DNA of 64,000 nucleotides from Tragulus kanchil (Eukaryota; Chordata; Mammalia; Artiodactyla; Tragulidae), in assembly GCA_022376925.1 (NCBI GenBank), contig JAIOJX010000025.1, positions 95,011,608-95,075,607 of the forward strand. Reading direction: 5' to 3'. Numbering within the stretch: the stretch's first letter is position 1; every line of letters starts with the position of its first letter. Made by a program: the position numbers and the translations under genes. Positions 44,985-57,096 of the stretch are shown piece after piece. Below the pieces are notes generated by a model. The model was not told the origin of the DNA, made no database searches, and saw only the letters and a program-made list of their open reading frames with translations.

Positions 44985-45557
44985 AGTGAGAGAAGGATAT
45001 TATTATTCTCATTGTTCAGGTGAGAGGAATGGAGCCATGGAAGTGCTAAATAATTTTCTCATGGTTTTATAATGGGTCAGTGGCATGGCAAGGGTTTGCA
45101 CTGATTACTATGTAATGTATTGAGAGATAAAATAATGATGCAGTATAAACAAATAAGGATCCAATGAACTGTGCTTGGATGAGGATGAAGGAGAGCTCTG
45201 CTAATGAGATGACATCTCTTCTATGGGTCATGCCACAACTTGGTGCCCATATAGATATTACCTTTAATTTTGCTTTCATGTAAATATTATCCATGATACT
45301 GCTCTCCTTACCCAGAAACTGAAAGTAATACATGAACAAGGATTCGTCCCAATTTTCCTTTTATGAAATAACCCTAAGTTTTAAAGACATTCCCATTCCA
45401 CAGGGCTTGGATGTTCCATTCAAGTTATGGTTTGTTTCAGAAATTCTAGATAACCAGTGCTACAATGTTCATTGCAGTGACATTTTAAAAAACTAGTAGA
45501 GCTGGATAACATGTTAAAATCCACACAATGCTCTTTATACTTCAGGCAGTTTGGATA

Positions 45558-46119
45558 AGAGGAGAGGATACTCTCTCAAGAAAATATTTTCCTGCAAGTA
45601 GTATTATCTGAAAGGTAAGAGTAGATTGGACTAGAAATGTTAGTTCACCTCTTTTTCATTGGCATCATTCTTTAACAGAACTCCCCATGAGAAAAGTTTG
45701 ACAGAACAAAGCAGTATGGTTAATTTCTTTCTCAAAACATTTATCAGTGAGGTGTGATTTATGTATGTTTGCTAACAACTGCTTTCATAAATGTTTGCTA
45801 ATACACGTGGCAGAATTCTTCTATGCATTTCTACAGTGAAGCTGTCAGAATGAGGACATATAAATTTAATCCACTTCTAAATGTAAGTGATAAGTTGTGT
45901 GGGAAGCCATAGAAGAATGTTGACAAGAGTGGTGATGTGCTCACATTTGCATTTTAAAGTTTCCTTTAGTTTAACAGTTATTAATTTTTGAAGATTTTAA
46001 AATATTCAGCAGCAATTAGCACATAGGCTTCAAACTCTTCATATAATAGAAGTATAATAAACAATCATCCCTTCTGAGGAGAAAAGCTAGCTGAAAAACA
46101 ATACCAAAACATGAATAAT
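45558..46119. other. Intergenic DNA, no gene
   Basis: Nothing recognised. Confidence 0.5.
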
Positions 46120-46815
46120 TATACTTTGATATATGGTGACATGGATGCTAGAGCGTGACTGTATTTGAAGTTATGGTTTTTCAAGAGGTAACTAAGTTAA
46201 ATGAGGACATTTCAGTAGGCCCTAATCCAAGATGACTGGAGTCTTTATAAGCAGAAGTGATTAGGACATGGACACAGACAGAGAGAAGACCATGTGAGGA
46301 CACAGAGAGAAGTTAGGAAGAGAGGCCTCGGGGCTTCCCTGGCAGCTCAGTGGTGAGGAGTTCTCTTGCCAATGAAGGAAACACAGGTTTGATCCCTGAT
46401 CTGGGAAGATCTCACATGCTGTGGATCAGCTAAGCCTGTGAGCCACAACTATTGAGCCTTTGCTCTAGAGTCTTGGAGCTTCAACTATTGAGCCCTTGTA
46501 GCACAACTACTGAAGCCCATGTGCCCTGGAGCTCGAATTCCACAACAAGAGAACTCAGCGCAATAAGAAGCCTGCTCAGCTCAACTAGAGAGTAGCCTCC
46601 ACTCCCTGCATCTAGAGAAGAGCTTGCAACAGCAGTGAAAACCCAGAATAGCCAAAAATAAATAAATAGTAAATAAAATATTTAAAAAAAAAAGAGAGAC
46701 CTCAGAGGCAATCAACTGTGCCAAAAACTTGACCTTGAATTTCTATTCTCCAAAACCGTGAGACAGTAAATTTCTGTTTAACCATATAGGGTAGCTGACT
46801 AATACATATCTCAAC
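46120..46815 (+). mobile_element. MLT1-type LTR split by a SINE
   Basis: The left part (46120-46329) has ggccctaatccaagatgact and gagaagaccatgtgaggaca. The right part (46693-46815) has gacagtaaatttctgttt. The SINE at 46330-46692 separates them. Confidence 0.8.
46330..46692 (+). mobile_element. Long-bodied CHR-family SINE inside MLT1
   Basis: The head GGGCTTCCCTGGCAGCTCAG and a long body with repeated 'caactattgagc' units end in an (AAAT)n tail. Target-site duplications of 11 bases with one mismatch lie at 46319-46329 and 46693-46703. Confidence 0.88.
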
Positions 46816-47215
46816 AATAGCCATGAGGAAGAGACCATTGTTTTCCCCATTTTACAGATAAAGAAACAGAGTCACAGAAAGGTTAAATATTAGTCTAAGG
46901 CCAATAGAGGGATGGGATGCTTGAATCTGGGCTTCCCAGGTGGCACTTGTGGTAAAATAACCTGCCTGCCAATGCAGGGAGATGTAAGAGACACAGATTC
47001 AATCCCTGGGTCAGGAAGATCCCCTGGATGAGAAAATAGCAACACACTTCAGTATTCTTGCCTGGAGAATCCCATGGACAGAGGCACCTAGCAGGCCACT
47101 GTCCAAAGGGTCACAAAGAGTTGGAAATGTCTGACATGACTAAACCACCACCATACTTGAATTTGAATCCAGATAGTTGTCTCCAGAGCCTGAGCTCGTC
47201 CCTAGTTTTCTGTCG
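46816..47215 (-). mobile_element. MIR relic split by Bov-tA
   Basis: The left part (cattttacagataaagaaac, aaggttaaatattagtctaa) and the right part (gaatttgaatccagatagtt, gtctccagagcctgagctc) make one inverted MIR, separated by the SINE at 46929-47142. Confidence 0.75.
46929..47142 (+). mobile_element. Bov-tA SINE inside MIR
   Basis: Head GGGCTTCCCAGGTGGCACTT, B-box-like gattcaatccc, and Bov-A body ending aaagagttggaaatgtctga. The 3' part recurs at 48156-48246. Confidence 0.88.
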
Positions 47216-49247
47216 CCTTTCTGATTGGACATTCTCCATTCTGGAGCAGGACAGCCTTTTTAAAATTAAGATACTTCTTAATGTCTACAACTCTAGCTCC
47301 TTTCTTTATGACTAGTTAATTCCTCCAGAGAGGAGTCCTTCGGTAACCTATATGGTAGATATATTTCTGGCTCGCAGCATTTGAAACTAGGGCCAGGAAT
47401 GGGGAGAAGGCAATGAAGACTCAAACAGACTTCACTTAATCTCATTTTCAGTCCCAACTCGCTCCATATTCTTTCAAACCAATGTTTCCCAGTCTGAAGC
47501 CTTTCCGACCAAATGCCTTCAGGGAATTTACTTTTGGACTACATGGTACAATGTAGGTGGTGGAAGAAATTACCTAGTCTTTTTAATACAGGTGTTCAGC
47601 TGGTCTCCTGTTATCAGCCTCACACCTTGTCCCACCATCAATAACCAATGCCTGGGCCCCTCTAATCCTGGCAGGACTGTCACACTTCCTGCTGGGGATG
47701 CCACTCCCGTATCAGCTGTTTCAGTTACTACCACTCCTTCTACTTCCCATCTAATGTGTCAGCATCTTTGGTCCAGCGTTGTTTCATCTTCTATTTTCTC
47801 TCTGTGAATTTACAAGCTTTCATATTTTTATGGTTATGGTAGTGAGTTTGGGAAAAGAAAGATGTCTTTAATCTGATATATTTATTAGTTCTTCTGATAC
47901 TGTTCTGTGAAGTTGTTTAAGTACCGTGTTTGGTTTCACTTATACTTCCTTCTGCTCTTGGCTTGATTAATTTGGTTATATTAGATGTGAGACACCTACA
48001 AGTGGACATGTTCTGCTTTAATTCAGACTTGCTTTGCCAGTGTGGACTTTGGATGGATCATGTGTGTCTGGAACCACAGACATGACCCTGAAGAAAGTAA
48101 TGGAGCTCTTTCTCAAAGAAATGCTGTTCTGGCTCAAGTAGATCTGAAGGTAAAGGTATTCTTGCCTGGAGGATCCCATGGACAGAGGCACCTAGCAGGC
48201 CACTGTCCAAAGGGTCACAAAGAGTTGGAAATGTCTGACATGACTAAACCACCACCATACTTGAATTTGAATCCAGATAGTTGTCTCCAGAGCCTGAGCT
48301 CGTCCCTAGTTTTCTGTCGCCTTTCTGATTGGACATTCTCCATTCTGGAGCAGGACAGCCTTTTTAAAATTAAGATACTTCTTAATGTCTACAACTCTAG
48401 CTCCTTTCTTTATGACTAGTTAATTCCTCCAGAGAGGAGTCCTTCGGTAACCTATATGGTAGATATATTTCTGGCTCGCAGCATTTGAAACTAGGGCCAG
48501 GAATGGGGAGAAGGCAATGAAGACTCAAACAGACTTCACTTAATCTCATTTTCAGTCCCAACTCGCTCCATATTCTTTCAAACCAATGTTTCCCAGTCTG
48601 AAGCCTTTCCGACCAAATGCCTTCAGGGAATTTACTTTTGGACTACATGGTACAATGTAGGTGGTGGAAGAAATTACCTAGTCTTTTTAATACAGGTGTT
48701 CAGCTGGTCTCCTGTTATCAGCCTCACACCTTGTCCCACCATCAATAACCAATGCCTGGGCCCCTCTAATCCTGGCAGGACTGTCACACTTCCTGCTGGG
48801 GATGCCACTCCCGTATCAGCTGTTTCAGTTACTACCACTCCTTCTACTTCCCATCTAATGTGTCAGCATCTTTGGTCCAGCGTTGTTTCATCTTCTATTT
48901 TCTCTCTGTGAATTTACAAGCTTTCATATTTTTATGGTTATGGTAGTGAGTTTGGGAAAAGAAAGATGTCTTTAATCTGATATATTTATTAGTTCTTCTG
49001 ATACTGTTCTGTGAAGTTGTTTAAGTACCGTGTTTGGTTTCACTTATACTTCCTTCTGCTCTTGGCTTGATTAATTTGGTTATATTAGATGTGAGACACC
49101 TACAAGTGGACATGTTCTGCTTTAATTCAGACTTGCTTTGCCAGTGTGGACTTTGGATGGATCATGTGTGTCTGGAACCACAGACATGACCCTGAAGAAA
49201 GTAATGGAGCTCTTTCTCAAAGAAATGCTGTTCTGGCTCAAGTAGAT
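47052..49247. repeat. Tandem duplication 14 (1104 bases)
   Basis: Copy A is 47052-48143 and copy B is 48156-49247, with 12 interposed bases. Copy B begins inside the Bov-tA element. One A/G change near 47067 versus 48171. Confidence 0.95.
47216..48143. other. Intergenic DNA, no gene
   Basis: The open frame at 47592-47807 is Ser/Thr-rich but has no start context or domain, and recurs only through duplication. No element recognised. Confidence 0.5.
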
Positions 49248-51127
49248 TGCCTTGACCAGCCTTAGCCAACTCATAGCATTATTTGACTTCGTTTTAGTAA
49301 TCTTTTCTAATGAAACAAACAGTCCATCTAATCAACCAGCAAACTTTTCAGATTGGTAACTGATAGGTAGGAAAAAACACTGCCAACTCTTTTATTGTCT
49401 CTTCCCCTACCACACAATCACACTGTTGAGTTTGATTGCATTTATTATTTATATAACATCAGAAATCAGAAATTATGACAGTGGTATGGCTGGAGATGGA
49501 GAATGGGAGCAAACAGCATTTCTTAGTGCAGTTAACTGTGGACCTATGCAGTCCTTTTTGGGGAAATGATGGATGGCAGGCAATTGTCAATGACTCTGAA
49601 ACTAGAAAGTGAAATTTTGCTCCTAGCAATATTTTTTAATTTCAGAGAATTATATCATCAATTCAGAAGTAAAATCTATTTGTTTTCATTTGAATCATAA
49701 AATATTTGCTAACATGGGGTTATTGCGGGTCTTACATCAAACTTGAATAAAGATTACCATTTACGGGGAGAAAAAGAACACCCCCTAAAAACTAATCAGC
49801 TATAACTATTACCAATAAAGTCTTATTTCTTTGCAAAGGAAATGTTCTCAAACCTGCAACACTTGCCAGTAAGAGTACTACAGAGAAGATAAATTCTGAA
49901 AAGAAGGAAGTATCCTTTATCCACCTATTGAAGATACATTTTATATTGTTAGCACCAGTGTAAACTTTGAGAATCTCATTTCTTGGTCAACAAGCTAAGG
50001 GTGAGACTTCTGATGCTGATTCTAATATTTTTATGGTTATGGTAGTGAGTTTGGGAAAAGAAAGATGTCTTTAATCTGATATATTTATTAGTTCTTCTGA
50101 TACTGTTCTGTGAAGTTGTTTAAGTACCGTGTTTGGTTTCACTTATACTTCCTTCTGCTCTTGGCTTGATTAATTTGGTTATATTAGATGTGAGACACCT
50201 ACAAGTGGACATGTTCTGCTTTAATTCAGACTTGCTTTGCCAGTGTGGACTTTGGATGGATCATGTGTGTCTGGAACCACAGACATGACCCTGAAGAAAG
50301 TAATGGAGCTCTTTCTCAAAGAAATGCTGTTCTGGCTCAAGTAGATTGCCTTGACCAGCCTTAGCCAACTCATAGCATTATTTGACTTCGTTTTAGTAAT
50401 CTTTTCTAATGAAACAAACAGTCCATCTAATCAACCAGCAAACTTTTCAGATTGGTAACTGATAGGTAGGAAAAAGCACTGCCAACTCTTTTATTGTCTC
50501 TTCCCCTACCACACAATCACACTGTTGAGTTTGATTGCATTTATTATTTATATAACATCAGAAATCAGAAATTATGACAGTGGTATGGCTGGAGATGGAG
50601 AATGGGAGCAAACAGCATTTCTTAGTGCAGTTAACTGTGGACCTATGCAGTCCTTTTTGGGGAAATGATGGATGGCAGGCAATTGTCAATGACTCTGAAA
50701 CTAGAAAGTGAAATTTTGCTCCTAGCAATTTTTTTTAATTTCAGAGAATTATATCATAAATTCAGAAGTAAAATCTATTTGTTTTCATTTGAATCATAAA
50801 ATATTTGCTAACATGGGGTTATTGCGGGTCTTACATCAAACTTGAATAAAGATTACCATTTACGGGGAGAAAAAGAACACCCCCTAAAAACTAATCAGCT
50901 ATAACTATTACCAATAAAGTCTTATTTCTTTGCAAAGGAAATGTTCTCAAACCTGCAACACTTGCCAGTAAGAGTACTACAGAGAAGATAAATTCTGAAA
51001 AGAAGGAAGTATCCTTTATCCACCTATTGAAGATACATTTTATATTGTTAGCACCAGTGTAAACTTTGAGAATCTCATTTCTTGGTCAACAAGCTAAGGG
51101 TGAGACTTCTGATGCTGATTCTAATAT
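48926..51127. repeat. Tandem duplication 15 (1099 bases)
   Basis: Copy A is 48926-50024 and copy B is 50025-51127. It overlaps duplication 14, giving three copies of about 47.83-48.14 kb. There are single-base changes near 50476 and 50754. Confidence 0.95.
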
Positions 51128-52931
51128 GTTTCACTAATTTAAGGTTCACTTAGGACACTATTTAATTAAAGCAATCATTGAAGGGCTTTCACAGGTCACA
51201 TTTTATCTCTGTTTACTCAGTTCCCTTCTTTTTAAAAAAATTTATTTTTATTTTACTTTTACAGAGTTTTGTTGTTTACAGCTATACATAAACCCAGATC
51301 AGTCATAGGTATACCCTTGACCCCTCCCACCTGACCCACAGCCCTCTCCCTCTCCATTCCCGCCCCTCAAGGTTGTTGCAACCTATGTAAGTTCCCTTAG
51401 TTTTACAGCATATACACAATGGTTGTTTCTTTTACATATGGTAGTGTAGGTTTTCTTGTTACTCTTTCCATACTCTTACCTCCCCGCAATGACCATAAGT
51501 CTGTTCTCTATGTCTGTTTCTCCATTGCTGGTCTGCTTATGCACTTATCAGTATCTTTTTTCTAGATTCTGTATATATGTGTTAGTATACTGTACTTGTC
51601 CTTCTCTTTTTGACTTACTTCACTTTGTATAATAGGTTCTAGATTCATTTGTGTTATCAGGACTGACTCAAATGCACTTCTTTTTATGGCTGAGAAATAT
51701 TCCATTGTATATATGTACCATAGCTTCTTTATCCATTCACTTTTTGATGGACATCTAGGTTGTTTCCATGTTCTAGCTATTGTAAAAAGTGATGTAGTGA
51801 ACATTGCAGTGCTGTGTCTCTTTCATATTGTACATGTTTTCCTAGTTTTTTAAAAATATCATCAATTCAGAAGTAAAATCTATTTGTTTTCATTTGAATC
51901 ATAAAATATTTGCTAACATGGGGTTATTGCGGGTCTTACATCAAACTTGAATAAAGATTACCATTTACGGGGAGAAAAAGAACACCCCCTAAAAACTAAT
52001 CAGCTATAACTATTACCAATAAAGTCTTATTTCTTTGCAAAGGAAATGTTCTCAAACCTGCAACACTTGCCAGTAAGAGTACTACAGAGAAGATAAATTC
52101 TGAAAAGAAGGAAGTATCCTTTATCCACCTATTGAAGATACATTTTATATTGTTAGCACCAGTGTAAACTTTGAGAATCTCATTTCTTGGTCAACAAGCT
52201 AAGGGTGAGACTTCTGATGCTGATTCTAATATGTTTCACTAATTTAAGGTTCACTTAGGACACTATTTAATTAAAGCAATCATTGAAGGGCTTTCACAGG
52301 TCACATTTTATCTCTGTTTACTCAGTTCCCTTCTTTTTAAAAAAATTTATTTTTATTTTACTTTTACAGAGTTTTGTTGTTTACAGCTATACATAAACCC
52401 AGATCAGTCATAGGTATACCCTTGACCCCTCCCACCTGACCCACAGCCCTCTCCCTCTCCATTCCCGCCCCTCAAGGTTGTTGCAACCTATGTAAGTTCC
52501 CTTAGTTTTACAGCATATACACAATGGTTGTTTCTTTTACATATGGTAGTGTAGGTTTTCTTGTTACTCTTTCCATACTCTTACCTCCCCGCAATGACCA
52601 TAAGTCTGTTCTCTATGTCTGTTTCTCCATTGCTGGTCTGCTTATGCACTTATCAGTATCTTTTTTCTAGATTCTGTATATATGTGTTAGTATACTGTAC
52701 TTGTCCTTCTCTTTTTGACTTACTTCACTTTGTATAATAGGTTCTAGATTCATTTGTGTTATCAGGACTGACTCAAATGCACTTCTTTTTATGGCTGAGA
52801 AATATTCCATTGTATATATGTACCATAGCTTCTTTATCCATTCACTTTTTGATGGACATCTAGGTTGTTTCCATGTTCTAGCTATTGTAAAAAGTGATGT
52901 AGTGAACATTGCGGTGCTTGTGTCTCTTTCA
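50751..52931. repeat. Tandem duplication 16 (about 1.105 kb)
   Basis: Copy A is 50751-51825 and copy B is 51856-52931. The last bases of copy A (51826-51855) look like a collapsed version of the sequence at 52932-53005, as if the segment end were poorly called. Confidence 0.93.
51225..51825 (-). mobile_element. L1 ORF2 C-terminus and 3' UTR
   Basis: The minus-strand frame 51804-51562 reads the end of L1 ORF2 (WIKKLWYIYTMEYFSAIK and SEVSQKEKDKYS), then L1 3' UTR to the left. The copy at 52330-53150 is longer. Confidence 0.88.
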
Positions 52932-53150
52932 GTTTTGATTTCTTCAGAGTATATGCCGAATAGTGGGATTGCTGGGTCACATGGTGGTTCTATTCCTAGT
53001 TTTTAAAGGAATCTCCATACTGTCTTCCATAGTGGCTAAATCAATCTACATTCCCACCCACAATGCAAGAATGTTTCCTTTTTTCCACACCCTCTCCAGT
53101 ATTTGTTGTCTGTAGATTTTTGATGATGGTCATTCTGACTGATGTGACTT
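52330..53150 (-). mobile_element. L1 ORF2 C-terminus and 3' UTR, longer copy
   Basis: Same insertion as 51225-51825, extending further into ORF2 on the right (to about 53150). Part of it recurs at 53975-54295 through duplication 17. The frame at 52909-52667 repeats the ORF2 end. Confidence 0.85.
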
Positions 53151-55119
53151 CTTAATAGTAGATTTGAAACTCCTCTACCAATATGTCCCATTATGCTGTT
53201 TTTAGTGGTGCTTTTTCATTTGTGACTTTTAAGGGCCTATAAAGTCTCTCAAATGTTGACTGAAGGAAGGAAAAGAAACTTTAAAACATTAATCCTGGGA
53301 GAAATCACCTTCTTAGACTTGCTTATTACAACTCTAAGACTGTGGTGTCCCAGGAGGCGAACATGAACTATTGACATTGACTACTCGCAAAAGCTGTAAA
53401 GGTCCATATTAGAAACAAACACCTCTTGGAGGTATGCAGCACTGAACATTTACCTCTTCTGGAACAATCCTAGAGAACACTATTTCCAGGTGTTTTGAAC
53501 ATTCATGATCTATAGAACACATCAGAGTACTGTATTTTAGTTAAATCTTAAAAACTTCTGATGCTCGTAGACCCAGAAAATGGTGATCTCTTGCTGTACC
53601 ATGTCTAAATTCATGTTGATGAACACCTTTACCTGTTATTTTGATGAATGATGTTTTCAGATCCTATTACATGATTATTAGGCCACAAGTAGAAAAGTGA
53701 GAACAAATGAATTAAATTATAATAGTATGTCTACAGAAGCTTCTGGGGGCATTTTGAGTCTTTTCCCTTTTCCCTGAGCATGTACCATATAATGACATAG
53801 ATGCCGATTTTATTCTTTGTGGAGGTCATGATTCTTGAATTGATAATGGAGATAATTTAAAATTTCTTGGTTCCCATGAGTATCTTGTTGTAGGATTTTA
53901 AAAACATAGAGTTGTTTTGGGGATGATTCTGCAGTTTTTTATATGCTTACGTATTCCTTGGTCTGGAACAACAGTTCTTTATCCATTCACTTTTTGATGG
54001 ACATCTAGGTTGTTTCCATGTTCTAGCTATTGTAAAAAGTGATGTAGTGAACATTGCGGTGCTTGTGTCTCTTTCAGTTTTGATTTCTTCAGAGTATATG
54101 CCGAATAGTGGGATTGCTGGGTCACATGGTGGTTCTATTCCTAGTTTTTAAAGGAATCTCCATACTGTCTTCCATAGTGGCTAAATCAATCTACATTCCC
54201 ACCCACAATGCAAGAATGTTTCCTTTTTTCCACACCCTCTCCAGTATTTGTTGTCTGTAGATTTTTGATGATGGTCATTCTGACTGATGTGACTTCTTAA
54301 TAGTAGATTTGAAACTCCTCTACCAATATGTCCCATTATGCTGTTTTTAGTGGTGCTTTTTCATTTGTGACTTTTAAGGGCCTATAAAGTCTCTCAAATG
54401 TTGACTGAAGGAAGGAAAAGAAACTTTAAAACATTAATCCTGGGAGAAATCACCTTCTTAGACTTGCTTATTACAGCTCTAAGACTGTGGTGTCCCAGGA
54501 GGCGAACATGAACTATTGACATTGACTACTCGCAAAAGCTGTAAAGGTCCATATTAGAAACAAACACCTCTTGGAGGTATGCAGCACTGAACATTTACCT
54601 CTTCTGGAACAATCCTAGAGAACACTATTTCCAGGTGTTTTGAACATTCATGATCTATAGAACACATCAGAGTACTGTATTTTAGTTAAATCTTAAAAAC
54701 TTCTGATGCTCGAGACCCAGAAAATGGTGATCTCTTGCTGTACCATGTCTAAATTCATGTTGATGAACACCTTTACCTGTTATTTTGATGAATGATGTTT
54801 TCAGATCCTATTACATGATTATTAGGCCACAAGTAGAAAAGTGAGAACAAATGAATTAAATTATAATAGTATGTCTACAGAAGCTTCTGGGGGCATTTTG
54901 AGTCTTTTCCCTTTTCCCTGAGCATGTACCATATAATGACATAGATGCCGATTTTATTCTTTGTGGAGGTCATGATTCTTGAATTGATAATGGAGATAAT
55001 TTAAAATTTCTTGGTTCCCATGAGTATCTTGTTGTAGGATTTTAAAAACATAGAGTTGTTTTGGGGATGATTCTGCAGTTTTTTATATGCTTACGTATTC
55101 CTTGGTCTGGAACAACAGT
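52830..55119. repeat. Tandem duplication 17 (about 1.145 kb)
   Basis: Copy A is 52830-53974 and copy B is 53975-55119. Differences: A/G near 53331 versus 54476, and a missing 'ta' near 54712. Confidence 0.95.
53151..53974. other. Intergenic DNA, no gene
   Basis: AT-rich, nothing recognised; repeated at 54296-55119. Confidence 0.5.
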
Positions 55120-57096
55120 GAAAAATTCTCTAAGGATTTGCATCATTTCAAACTCTTAAGAAGTGAGTGTGAATAGGCAGGTAGATTTCAAGTGTAATAT
55201 CTATGGAGTTAAATAAGGTGTTATTAGTTTTGCCAACTAGAGAGGAACCATTGACTGTCAAAAAGATGTAATACTTGGGTGTTTTTAAGGCAGTTTTTAA
55301 AATCCAATAAAACAACTTCCAACTTTAGGCTGAAAATTCTCTTGCTCGTTTTTTAGCCATTATGCAACTGGGAAGAGGCAAGCAGAGAATGCTTTCTTTG
55401 TGCGAGAGCTAGAATAATGCAGAAAGCCACCCACCTTGGGCAAATTACTTCTCAAAGTGTTTAGAGAGGTCTGCCTTTAATTAAGTCTGTCCTGATGGAG
55501 TGAGCTACACTGTTTTTATAGCAAGGGTGATTTAAAAAAATATTCCTTGTGAAAACATCATACGAAATACTTCAGTTTTAGTTCTTTTTAAAATAAGGTT
55601 TTTCGATCTGAGGGATGAGAACAGCAGGGGAATAACTTCTCCTTTGAAGACAGTATTCCAATAATAATGCTTCTTAAATAGCATTTAAAAAGCGGTGTGT
55701 TGACATGCCTGCTAAGACTGTTATGAAAGGACTTGAGGGAGACCACCATGAAAGAAAGAGTGACAGGTGCAAAGAGGGAAGCAAAGGGTGGGCCCTTTGT
55801 CCTAAACTCACTTATGCATTATCCATGGATTTGCACACATTGTTAGAATATGGTTAGGTATCTCCTTTCCATGTATTTTTATATCAAGGTGTCAACAGGC
55901 TTTATAAATCCAGACAGAATACCTTTAAGAATATTACTGAATAAGCACAGTCTGTCTCATTCATTATTAGGCCACAAGTAGGTAGAACAAATGAATTAAA
56001 TTATAATAGTATGTCTACAGAAGCTTCTGGGGCATTTTGAGTCTTTTCCCTTTTCCCTGAGCATGTACCATATAATGACATAGATGCCGATTTTATTCTT
56101 TGTGGAGGTCATGATTCTTGAATTGATAATGGAGATAATTTAAAATTTCTTGGTTCCCATGAGTATCTTGTTGTAGGATTTTAAAAACATAGAGTTGTTT
56201 TGGGGATGATTCTGCAGTTTTTTATATGCTTACGTATTCCTTGGTCTGGAACAACAGTGAAAAATTCTCTAAGGATTTGCATCATTTCAAACTCTTAAGA
56301 AGTGAGTGTGAATAGGCAGGTAGATTTCAAGTGTAATATCTATGGAGTTAAATAAGGTGTTATTAGTTTTGCCAACTAGAGAGGAACCATTGACTGTCAA
56401 AAAGATGTAATACTTGGGTGTTTTTAAGGCAGTTTTTAAAATCCAATAAAACAACTTCCAACTTTAGGCTGAAAATTCTCTTGCTCGTTTTTTAGCCATT
56501 ATGCAACTGGGAAGAGGCAAGCAGAGAATGCTTTCTTTGTGCGAGAGCTAGAATAATGCAGAAAGCCACCCACCTTGGGCAAATTACTTCTCAAAGTGTT
56601 TAGAGAGGTCTGCCTTTAATTAAGTCTGTCCTGATGGAGTGAGCTACACTGTTTTTATAGCAAGGGTGATTTAAAAAAATATTCCTTGTGAAAACATCAT
56701 ACGAAATACTTCAGTTTTAGTTCTTTTTAAAATAAGGTTTTTCGATCTGAGGGATGAGAACAGCAGGGGAATAACTTCTCCTTTGAAGACAGTATTCCAA
56801 TAATAATGCTTCTTAAATAGCATTTAAAAAGCGGTGTGTTGACATGCCTGCTAAGACTGTTATGAAAGGACTTGAGGGAGACCACCATGAAAGAAAGAGT
56901 GACAGGTGCAAAGAGGGAAGCAAAGGTGGGCCCTTTGTCCTAAACTCACTTATGCATTATCCATGGATTTGCACACATTGTTAGAATATGGTTAGGTATC
57001 TCCTTTCCATGTATTTTTATATCAAGGTGTCAACAGGCTTTATAAATCCAGACAGAATACCTTTAAGAATATTACTGAATAAGCACAGTCTGTCTC
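54818..57096. repeat. Tandem duplication 18 (about 1.145 kb)
   Basis: Copy A is 54818-55959 and copy B is 55963-57096. Near its left edge copy B lacks about five bases (55981) and a G (56030), giving differences concentrated at the segment edge. Confidence 0.94.
55120..55959. other. Intergenic DNA, no gene
   Basis: Single-copy appearance apart from duplication 18; nothing recognised. Confidence 0.5.

Larger units (their letters stand above)
43378..45557. repeat. Tandem duplication 13 (1102 bases)
   Basis: Copy A is 43378-44455 and copy B is 44480-45557, with 24 interposed bases resembling a corrupted version of the flank left of copy A. One C/T difference near 44262 versus 45364. Confidence 0.95.

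Noticed and set aside
47592..47807. Ser/Thr-rich 71-codon frame, repeated at 48696-48911
   Set aside because: The repeat is due to duplication 14 and there is no domain or splice context.
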